Shown: in pieces, positions 16,377 to 21,905 of the stretch
Layout of the letters: every line of letters starts with the position of its first letter
Position numbering within the stretch: the first letter of the stretch is position 1
Assembly: GCA_041395325.1 (NCBI GenBank)
Contig: JAWLAT010000046.1
Coordinates: forward strand, 1 to 21,905
Length of the DNA stretch: 21,905 nt
Direction: 5' to 3'
DNA from: JAWLAT01 sp041395325
Lineage (GTDB): Bacteria > Pseudomonadota > Gammaproteobacteria > Xanthomonadales > SZUA-5
Program-made: the position numbers and the translations under genes
Notes under the pieces: generated by a model
What the model was told of the DNA's origin: nothing
The model's database searches: none
Seen by the model: only the letters and a program-made list of their open reading frames with translations

Positions 16377-17039
16377 ATGGCCGAACTGGATCGCACTCGC
16401 TGGATCGAGCTGCTGTCCCGCCTTGGCGGGCGTGATCCGGACCTGCGTCAGCTGGCCGAGTTGCAAGGCGCCTATTCCGAAGCACATCGCTACTATCACA
16501 ACGTCACCCACCTGCGCGGTTGCCTGAAACTCTGCGATGCCTTGCGCGAACACTTCGGCCAACCCGATGAAGCCGAACTGGCGCTGTGGTACCACGATGC
16601 GGTCTATCGCACCCGCTCCGATCACAACGAAGCCGACAGCGCCGACTGGGCGCGCCGCTTCTGCGAGTCCTCCGGCATCGGCGCCGAGGCGGGTGCGCGC
16701 GTCGCCGAGCTGATCCTGAACACCGCCCACGGCGATCAGTCACTGGAGGGAGATGCCGCGCTGGTCTGCGACATCGATCTGGCCATCCTCGGCTTTCCAG
16801 CGGCCGCCTACGACGACTTCGAGCAGCGCATCCGGCGCGAATACCACTGGGTCGAGGAAGACCAGTTCATCGAGGCCCGACTGGCGATCCTGCGCGGCTT
16901 TCTGAGCCGGGCACAGATCTACCGCAGTGCGGCATTGCGCCCGGTACTGGAGGACAGCGCGCGGGCCAATCTGCGCCGCTGGGTCGAGCGCTGGAGTCAG
17001 CGCGCCGCGACGGCCCCGCCGCTGCGGCAGGCGATCTGA
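16377..17039 (+). CDS. HD-superfamily metal-dependent hydrolase (COG4339-like)
   Basis: A 220-residue, all-helical cytosolic protein. The family signature is present: YYHNVTHL (His41, Asn42, His45), WYHDAVY (His73-Asp74) and a later CDIDLAILG (Asp132, Asp134) completing an HD-type metal site. Related proteins are called predicted HD phosphohydrolases; none has a firmly known substrate that I can name. It follows the amidohydrolase by 21 bp and may be cotranscribed with it, though no functional link is evident. Alternatively it belongs with the BRCT/NADAR genes 98 bp downstream. Confidence 0.85.
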   Translation: MAELDRTRWIELLSRLGGRDPDLRQLAELQGAYSEAHRYYHNVTHLRGCLKLCDALREHFGQPDEAELALWYHDAVYRTRSDHNEADSADWARRFCESSGIGAEAGARVAELILNTAHGDQSLEGDAALVCDIDLAILGFPAAAYDDFEQRIRREYHWVEEDQFIEARLAILRGFLSRAQIYRSAALRPVLEDSARANLRRWVERWSQRAATAPPLRQAI

Positions 17040-17137
17040 TCGGAACCCAAGCCAGAGAAGCGTCGGCCACCGCCGGGATGCTGTTTCGTCACATCTGAAA
17101 TATCCTCGCCCTCCCAGCAACACGGCAAGGCAGGTCG

Positions 17138-18220
17138 ATGACTGAACAGCTCCCCTGGGTCAACGAGATTCGTGGCCAGCGTTTCCATTTCATGGGCCCG
17201 GTGGTGGCCTGGCCGCGCTTTCACGGTGCCGACCCGGCTGGCGCAGTCGCCGCCCGCGGCGGCATCGTGGTCGAACAGCTCATTGCCGATCTGGATTACG
17301 CCGTCTTCGGCAGTGGCCGGCAGAAGGGCAAGGCCGATGCCGAGCGCAAGGCCGCCAAGCTCATCGACAAGGGCGCCAGCTTCCAGATTCTCGACGAGGT
17401 GGGCTTCATCCATCTGATGCGCCCGCAGCTGGAAGGTTGCCGTTTCCACGTCGCCGGTGAGCTGGATTTCGGCCGCGGTTCGGCCGCCACGGCGCCACCG
17501 GCCCTGGTGCAAACCCTCGGTGCGATCTATGCCGACAAGGTCGATGACACGCTGGACTATCTGGTCATCGGCGACCGTCGCGGCAAGGGCAAGGCCGCCG
17601 CGATTGCTGCCGGCGAGAAACTGCGGGCCAGCGGCAGCGGACTGCGCGTCATCGACGAAGCTGCGTTCATGGAACTGGTGCGGGCGCAGGCGGCCGATCC
17701 CTCCAGTGGCGGTGGAGCAAGCAACGGCGACGGCCCCAGTCCATTGGCCGAACTGGTCATCGCCCTGCCCTCGCTGACCGACACCAAGCGCATCCAGCGC
17801 GCGCTGGACATGCTGCGGCGCGAGCGCATGCAGCTGTATTCCACTGTCGCCGACGACCATGTCGCCGGCATCGTGCGCAGCCAGACCGGCTACAGCGACT
17901 TCTACTCCACCCGCATCTCCGCCGATGGCCGCTACAGCTGCTGCGATTCCGGGCTGGACTGGTGCATGGGCATGAACGGCGCGGTCTGCAAGCATCTGCT
18001 GGTGCTGCTGCTGGGCCTGGTACAAAGCGGTCAGCTGGCGCCGGGCACCGCCCGCGACTGGCTCGCTGCCACCCGCCAGGGCAAGAGCCGCCGCCCGGCC
18101 GGCGGCGAGAACATGCGTGACCTGCTCGCCGACACCGTGCTGCGCTACAAGGCCGCCCAGGCTGGCGAACTGGACTGGCGCCCGACCGAAACGGTGCCGG
18201 AGGACTATTACGCTTATTGA
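17138..18220 (+). CDS. Tandem BRCT protein with C-terminal SWIM-like zinc-binding motif
   Basis: A 360-residue cytosolic protein. Two BRCT-like repeats are visible at about 10-95 and 97-182. Each has a GxxFhhxG/AGE start, a conserved LDYxVxG core (LDYAVFGSGRQKGKAD; LDYLVIGDRRGKGKAA) and an ending helix near ILDEVGF or VIDEAAF. A Gly/Ser linker (about 188-203) leads to a domain with Cys268, Cys269, Cys276, Cys284 and His286; the closing CKHLL resembles the SWIM zinc finger, but the canonical opening CxC is replaced by CC-x6-C. BRCTs bind phospho-proteins, DNA ends or poly(ADP-ribose); SWIM fingers bind DNA or protein. A role in DNA transactions is likely but unproven. It probably has its own promoter in the 98-bp gap upstream. 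I do not recognise a named family. Confidence 0.75.
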   Translation: MTEQLPWVNEIRGQRFHFMGPVVAWPRFHGADPAGAVAARGGIVVEQLIADLDYAVFGSGRQKGKADAERKAAKLIDKGASFQILDEVGFIHLMRPQLEGCRFHVAGELDFGRGSAATAPPALVQTLGAIYADKVDDTLDYLVIGDRRGKGKAAAIAAGEKLRASGSGLRVIDEAAFMELVRAQAADPSSGGGASNGDGPSPLAELVIALPSLTDTKRIQRALDMLRRERMQLYSTVADDHVAGIVRSQTGYSDFYSTRISADGRYSCCDSGLDWCMGMNGAVCKHLLVLLLGLVQSGQLAPGTARDWLAATRQGKSRRPAGGENMRDLLADTVLRYKAAQAGELDWRPTETVPEDYYAY

Positions 18221-18236
18221 TTGGGGGGATAGGGCC

Positions 18237-18267
18237 CAGGGCTCAGGGCTCAGGGCCCAGGGCCCAG
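18237..18267. repeat. Heptamer tandem repeat (CAGGGCY)4
   Basis: Two CAGGGCT units and two CAGGGCC units run head to tail, ending in CAG, 16 bases after the BRCT gene stop. The heptamer equals half of the 14-bp unit at 7277, pointing to one repeat family at several gene ends. Confidence 0.85.
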
Positions 18268-18335
18268 TAAAGCCGGCTGTCGGCAAACCGGGAAACCGAT
18301 GGCGAGCAAGCCCAACTCAACGACGGTGCCGACCT

Positions 18336-18821
18336 ATGCAGACATCACGCGAGGTGGCTCACGAAACAACGGAACAACCGGCGATCATCCGCTTCTACAG
18401 CGTGTCGGACGACTACGGCGAGTTCTCCAACTTCTCCCCGCATCCGATCCGCCTGGACGGGCAGCTCTGGCCCAGCTCCGAGCACTATTTTCAGGCGCAG
18501 AAGTTCGAAGACGCCAAACAGCGGCAACGCATTCGTGGCGTCAAGAGCCCGGCCGAAGCCGCGCGTCTGGGCCGCGACCGCAAGCAGCGATTGAGACGCG
18601 ATTGGGAGTCGGTCAAGGTCCAGGTCATGCACAAGGCGGTAGTGGCCAAGTTCACCCAGCACCCCGAACTGCGCGAGCTGCTGCTGTCGACCAATCAGGC
18701 CAGAATCGTCGAACACACCGAGAACGATGCCTACTGGGGTGACGGCGGCGACGGATCGGGTCGCAACATGCTTGGCCAGATCCTGATGCGGGTCAGAGCG
18801 GCTTTGCAGGGATCGGAATGA
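18336..18821 (+). CDS. NADAR-family protein (YbiA-like N-glycosidase)
   Basis: The ATG at 18336 gives 161 residues; the frame is open further upstream through the repeat but that sequence is not family-like. Diagnostic motifs are EFSNFSPHPI (about 29-38), WPSSEHYFQAQKF (45-57) and WGDGGDGSGRNMLGQILM (134-151), matching the compact NADAR/YbiA fold of about 150-160 residues. Characterised members hydrolyse N-glycosidic bonds: YbiA-type act on riboflavin-pathway intermediates, others remove ADP-ribose from guanine in DNA. Which applies is not decidable here. No strong ribosome-binding site precedes the ATG. It sits 115 bp after the BRCT-SWIM gene on the same strand, so joint transcription is possible. 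Confidence 0.88.
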   Translation: MQTSREVAHETTEQPAIIRFYSVSDDYGEFSNFSPHPIRLDGQLWPSSEHYFQAQKFEDAKQRQRIRGVKSPAEAARLGRDRKQRLRRDWESVKVQVMHKAVVAKFTQHPELRELLLSTNQARIVEHTENDAYWGDGGDGSGRNMLGQILMRVRAALQGSE

Positions 18822-18912
18822 AACTGCAGGCTGCACTGTGGAATGGCCCTCGCAGCAAATGTCCTCATACACTGCAGCGTGACCCGATTGATAAGAATGA
18901 ACTGGCCCGATC

Positions 18913-19110
18913 ATGATTCCTCCCGCCGCCAGGGACGAGGCTCGCCTTCAGGCATTTCATCGTTCGCTGCTCGCCCGCTTTCGAGATGAATTGGCTGACC
19001 CAATGCGGAAATCTGCAGCGGAGATGGCGATTGAGGCGGAGCTGTTGCGATTCATCGAGGACATGGACCTCAGACCTCAGGACGAGCATGCCGGCCCGGT
19101 CTGCTGGTGA
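18913..19110 (+). CDS. Small hypothetical protein
   Basis: A possible 65-residue protein, rich in Glu, Asp and Arg and predicted helical (central EMAIEAELLRFIEDMD). No family is recognised and the ribosome-binding site is weak. It lies in a patch with GC near 58 %, well below its neighbours, and with little third-position bias. Its stop overlaps a GTG that is in frame with the next gene (GTGA), which could reflect coupling. It may be real or a chance ORF. Confidence 0.4.
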   Translation: MIPPAARDEARLQAFHRSLLARFRDELADPMRKSAAEMAIEAELLRFIEDMDLRPQDEHAGPVCW

Positions 19111-19142
19111 ACGCAACCACTGCAACGAAAGGAGCGCTTCGC

Positions 19143-19553
19143 ATGACCCTCTACGGAGACATCGCTTTGCTGGCAGCCAAGAACCTGGCCAGCCATGATC
19201 CGGCAACTGCCTGGCGACTGGCAGCGGAAAAGTGCTGTCAGGATTCGGTTTCGTCCCGTGACAAGGCTTGCCCACGCAAGGCCTTCGAAGGGCTCTGTTG
19301 GGCCGGGTTCGTCCTCGGCTTTCCGGGTCAGCCCAAATCTGATGCCGAGATTGGCGAGAACGGTCGATATGCGGTAGCCGCAGCGAGACTTCTGCTCGGG
19401 AAAGGCCACTCTGGATCGATAAGCACGGCGGAGCTGTGGGCGACAGTGCTGGAGCAGACCGGCAGCGATCCGGCCAAGCGCCACAATGGCCAGATGGATG
19501 TAGTGATGGCCTTGCATGCACACGGATTGCTGCAGGTGCAGGCAGCCACGTAA
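19143..19553 (+). CDS. Conserved hypothetical protein, DUF6979-like
   Basis: The ATG at 19143 has AAGGAG 8 bases upstream and gives 136 residues starting MTLYGDIALLAAKNL; a GTG at 19107 is in frame but lacks a ribosome-binding site. Recognisable family features are KACPRKAFEGLCWAGFV (about 43-59), NGRYAVAAARLL and HNGQMDVVMALHAHGLL near the end. I match these from memory to the uncharacterised DUF6979 family. No catalytic residues are obvious; the protein looks soluble and helical. Its GC is lower than that of neighbours, so recent acquisition is possible. Function unknown. Confidence 0.75.
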   Translation: MTLYGDIALLAAKNLASHDPATAWRLAAEKCCQDSVSSRDKACPRKAFEGLCWAGFVLGFPGQPKSDAEIGENGRYAVAAARLLLGKGHSGSISTAELWATVLEQTGSDPAKRHNGQMDVVMALHAHGLLQVQAAT

Positions 19554-19573
19554 GGCGGTCGCCAACGTCCCGC

Positions 19574-19588
19574 CACATTCTCAATGTG
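19574..19588 (+). terminator. Short hairpin after the DUF6979-like gene
   Basis: CACATT and AATGTG form a 6-bp stem with a CTC loop, 20 bases past the stop. No T tract follows, so terminator activity is doubtful. Confidence 0.25.
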
Positions 19589-19748
19589 CGGCCTCTGTGG
19601 AAAAGCCAAGCCAACCTCAGCAAAGCGAACTGGCCGACGCAACACAACAACGTCCTGAGCGTGCAGCTCACCACCAGATGCCTGAACCTCCGCTGCGTGC
19701 CACGCGTCTGATCGACAAGTCGTCGCCCGGCACCCGGGATCACGGGCC

Positions 19749-19754
19749 TACAAT
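19749..19754 (+). promoter_or_regulatory. TACAAT -10 box placed for a leaderless transcript
   Basis: TACAAT (5/6 match to TATAAT) ends 7 bases before the ATG at 19762, so transcription would begin at or next to the start codon. No ribosome-binding site lies between them. The -35 region has no good match. Confidence 0.45.
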
Positions 19755-19761
19755 CCCACCG

Positions 19762-21411
19762 ATGGATGCTCCCGTCACTGCGCTGTCACCGCTGCGCGTT
19801 CCGATCTTCCGCAATGTCTGGCTGGCCAGTCTGGCCTCGAACTTCGGCAGTCTGATCCAGTCGGTGGGCGCGGCGTGGCTGATGCTGGAGCTAACCCGGC
19901 GGGCCGACATGGTGGCGCTGGTGCAGACCTCGGTGGCGCTGCCGGTGGTGCTGTTCTCGCTGATTGGCGGGGCCATTGCCGATGGCCTGGATCGACGTCG
20001 GGTGATGCTGGCCGCGCAAAGCTTCATGCTGATCGTCTCGGTGGCGCTCGCCGTGTGCGCCTGGCAGGGGCTGCTCAGTCCCTGGCTGCTGCTGACCTTC
20101 ACCTTTCTGATCGGTTGCGGTGCCTCCTTCAATGCGCCGGCCTGGCAGGCCTCGGTGCAGGACATGGTGAGCCGTCCGCAGGTGTCGGCGGCGGTGGCGC
20201 TGAACAGCATGGGCTTCAATCTGGCGCGCAGCACCGGCCCGGCCATTGGCGGCGCCATCGTGGCCAGCGCGGGCGCGGCGGCGGCCTTTGCCGTCAACGC
20301 CTGCAGCTACCTGGGTCTGATCGCCGTGCTGTGGCGCTGGCAGCCGGCCACCGAAGCGCGCCTGCTGCCGCCCGAGCGTCTGCTCAGCGCGATGGCCGCC
20401 GGTCTGCGCTATGTGCTGCTGTCGCCGGCAATCCGCGCGGTACTGCTGCGCAGCCTGATTTTCGGCATCGGCGCCGGCGCCGTCCTGGCGCTGCTGCCGC
20501 TGGTGGCCGAACGCCAGGTCAATGGCGGCGCGTTGATCTACGGCGTGCTGCTGGGCGCCTTTGGTCTGGGCGCGGTGGTGGCGGCGCTGGCCAGCACCCA
20601 CCTGCGCGCCAACTGGTCCACCGAGGCGATCGTCCGCGGGGCCAGTGCCGCGGCCGCGCTGGCGCTCACCGTGGCCGCGCTGAGCAGCCTGTTCATCCTC
20701 ACCGCGCTGGCCCTGTTGCTGGCCGGCATGGGCTGGGTGCTGGCGCTGTCGACCTTCAACGTCACGGTGCAGCTGTCGGCGCCGCGCTGGGTGGTGGCCC
20801 GGGTGCTGGCGCTGTACCAGACCGCGGCCTTCGGCGGCCTGGCCAGTGGCAGCTGGCTGTGGGGCCATGTGGCCGATGCCCGCGGCGTGGATGTGGCGCT
20901 GCTGGCAGCGGCCGCCGCACTGCTGTTCAGTGCCGTGATCGGCTGGCTGCTGCCGCTGCAGACCTCCAGCGACCGCAATCTGGATCCCCTGCGGCAATAC
21001 CGTGAACCGCAGACCGTGGTGCCGGTGCAGCCGCGCACCGGACCGGTGGTGGTCACGGTGGAGTGGATCATCGACGAGCCCGACATCGTGCCCTTCCTGC
21101 AGGCCATGGCCGAGCGGCGCCGCATCCGTCGCCGCGACGGCGCCCATCGCTGGGCCCTGCTGCGCGATCTGAACGACCCGCGGATCTGGATCGAGCGCTT
21201 CAAGACCGCCACCTGGCTGGACTATCTGCGCCACAACTCGCGCCTGACCCAGGACGACGCCGCGGTGCCCGAGCGCCTGCGCGAGTTGCACCGCGGCGAT
21301 GGCCCGCCGCGCGTCCACCGGCTGATCGAGCGACCGACCAGCCGGTTGCCCTGGACCTCGTCCGGCCCGCGTGAAATTGACGAGCCCACCGATCCCAGTC
21401 GCGGCATCTGA
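19762..21411 (+). CDS. MFS_3-type major facilitator exporter with C-terminal extra domain
   Basis: The ATG at 19762 (MDAPVTALSPLRVPIFRNVW) matches the usual beginning of the family and gives 549 residues; the frame is open upstream but that part is polar and unlike the family. About 12 helices cover residues 15-400, with the motif-A loop GGAIADGLDRRRVMLAAQ between helices 2 and 3 and NAPAWQASVQDMVSRPQVS after helix 4, typical of enterobactin-exporter-like MFS_3 proteins. After the last helix a soluble tail of about 110 residues (PVVVTVEWIIDEPDIVPFLQ, RRRDGAHRWALLRDLNDP) resembles the monooxygenase/NIPSNAP-like domain often fused in this family. It probably exports a small molecule or drug; substrate unknown. 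A TACAAT box suggests a leaderless mRNA. Confidence 0.9.
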   Translation: MDAPVTALSPLRVPIFRNVWLASLASNFGSLIQSVGAAWLMLELTRRADMVALVQTSVALPVVLFSLIGGAIADGLDRRRVMLAAQSFMLIVSVALAVCAWQGLLSPWLLLTFTFLIGCGASFNAPAWQASVQDMVSRPQVSAAVALNSMGFNLARSTGPAIGGAIVASAGAAAAFAVNACSYLGLIAVLWRWQPATEARLLPPERLLSAMAAGLRYVLLSPAIRAVLLRSLIFGIGAGAVLALLPLVAERQVNGGALIYGVLLGAFGLGAVVAALASTHLRANWSTEAIVRGASAAAALALTVAALSSLFILTALALLLAGMGWVLALSTFNVTVQLSAPRWVVARVLALYQTAAFGGLASGSWLWGHVADARGVDVALLAAAAALLFSAVIGWLLPLQTSSDRNLDPLRQYREPQTVVPVQPRTGPVVVTVEWIIDEPDIVPFLQAMAERRRIRRRDGAHRWALLRDLNDPRIWIERFKTATWLDYLRHNSRLTQDDAAVPERLRELHRGDGPPRVHRLIERPTSRLPWTSSGPREIDEPTDPSRGI

Positions 21412-21554
21412 GCCGCGCCAAGTGCGGACGGATTAACCGAGTTAGGCAACGCAACGACAACTGAGCCGTCCTGAGTAACCACGGCCCCGTCCCGCCCGGT
21501 CCGAGCTGGTCGAGGGCCGCTACCGCTCGGATCATCGAGCGCTGTTGGCTACCC

Positions 21555-21905
21555 TCAAACCGGCTGCACGGTCGGTCGGAACAGGATCTCGCTGACATCC
21601 ACATCGTCGGGCTGGCCAATCGCAAAGGCGACCATGTTGGCCATCGTGCTGGCGGGGACACCGATCTTGCTGACCGCATCGGCCACGCTCTCGGCCAGTC
21701 CCGGCTCGGTGATGTGATCGGTCAACTCGGTCCGCACGGCGCCGGGCGAGATGGTGGTGACCCGGATGTTGTAGTCCTTCACTTCCTGGCGCAGCGCCTC
21801 GGAGATGGCCCGAACGGCATACTTGGTAGCGCAATAGACGGCCCCGGTGGCGACCACCTTGTGACCATAGACCGAGGACACATTGATGATCTGCCCGGCC
21901 TTCTG
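21555..21905 (-). CDS. Short-chain dehydrogenase/reductase, N-terminal part beyond window
   Basis: The gene runs off the right edge; 116 C-terminal residues are visible. They start within the catalytic Ser strand (QIINVSSVYGHKV), continue with the active-site Tyr/Lys (AVYCATKYAV, YxxxK) and the ISPGAVRTEL loop, and end DVSEILFRPTVQPV. This is a classical NAD(P)-dependent SDR of about 245 residues in full, similar to YdfG-like or clavaldehyde-type enzymes. The cofactor-binding Rossmann motif is outside the window and the substrate is unknown. It is convergent with the MFS_3 gene, with a 143-bp gap in which no clear terminator was seen. Confidence 0.88.
   Translation of the reverse strand, partial: QKAGQIINVSSVYGHKVVATGAVYCATKYAVRAISEALRQEVKDYNIRVTTISPGAVRTELTDHITEPGLAESVADAVSKIGVPASTMANMVAFAIGQPDDVDVSEILFRPTVQPV

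Noticed and set aside
16997..18286. 429-residue minus-strand frame opposite the BRCT-SWIM gene
   Set aside because: Ala/Gly/Gln-rich antisense sequence without domains; the plus strand has repeated BRCT motifs and a zinc motif.
19516..19761. 82-residue N-terminal extension of the MFS_3 exporter
   Set aside because: It is polar, Cys/Gln-rich, overlaps the preceding gene end and is absent from the family; the ATG at 19762 fits a family start and a -10 box.
19891..21318. 475-residue minus-strand frame opposite the MFS_3 exporter
   Set aside because: Gln/His/Arg-rich shadow; the plus strand encodes a textbook MFS protein.
21490..21560. Possible coding remnant (reads SELVEGRYRSDHRALLATL on the plus strand)
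   Set aside because: Too short, no start or recognisable family, and open frames of this size are common by chance at this GC.
1..21905. tRNA, rRNA, CRISPR arrays, transposases, phage genes
   Set aside because: Looked for on both strands; no spaced direct repeats, cloverleaf-like sequences or mobile-element proteins were found among the coding regions.

Overview
The window comes from a GC-rich bacterial chromosome (by eye about 65-70 % GC, strong G/C third-position bias). A large TonB-dependent receptor and signal-peptide proteins show that it is Gram-negative. A probable IPTL-CTERM-type sorting tail, heptamer-based CAGGGCT/GAGGGAT intergenic repeats and a possible leaderless promoter suggest a gammaproteobacterium near Lysobacterales (Xanthomonadales, e.g. 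Rhodanobacteraceae). That placement is inference; no rRNA or tRNA gene is present to support it. No CRISPR array, insertion sequence, phage gene or complete mobile element was seen.

Layout. (1) 1-3650 (+): a left-truncated membrane M50/site-2 protease fused to two SMI1/KNR4 (SUKH)-like domains, translationally coupled to a membrane-anchored endonuclease/exonuclease/phosphatase (EEP) protein. (2) 3706-4539 (-): an exported protein with an IPTL-CTERM-like tail, separated from the EEP gene by a strong hairpin. (3) 4743-13435: a probable uptake and catabolism locus for a hydrophobic compound. It has a TonB-dependent receptor (+), then a tight minus-strand operon read from right to left: membrane fatty-acid-desaturase-like di-iron enzyme, hotdog thioesterase, zinc alcohol dehydrogenase, spinster-like MFS transporter, IclR regulator. 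An AraC-family regulator diverges from the operon's upstream end. (4) 13590-17039: a secreted M28 metallopeptidase (-) divergent from a secreted amidohydrolase (+), the latter followed by an HD-type hydrolase. (5) 17138-18821 (+): a BRCT-BRCT-SWIM-like protein and a NADAR-family (ADP-ribosyl glycosidase) protein. (6) 18822-19760: a patch of lower GC with a tiny hypothetical ORF and a DUF6979-like protein. (7) 19762-21411 (+): an MFS_3-type exporter with its C-terminal extra domain. (8) 21555-21905 (-): the C-terminal part of a short-chain dehydrogenase running off the right edge.

How the genes may work together. Regions 3 and 5 are the most suggestive. In region 3 the outer-membrane receptor, inner-membrane transporter, desaturase/hydroxylase-type enzyme, alcohol dehydrogenase and thioesterase form a plausible route for importing and oxidising a lipid-like or terpenoid substrate under two regulators. 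The substrate cannot be read from sequence. In region 5 BRCT, SWIM-like and NADAR domains are side by side, all linked in known biology to DNA repair or ADP-ribosylation. No ADP-ribosyltransferase is visible, so a functional link is only a hypothesis. Low-complexity heptamer repeats sit directly after three genes, and one of them has been read into the C-terminus of the AraC regulator.
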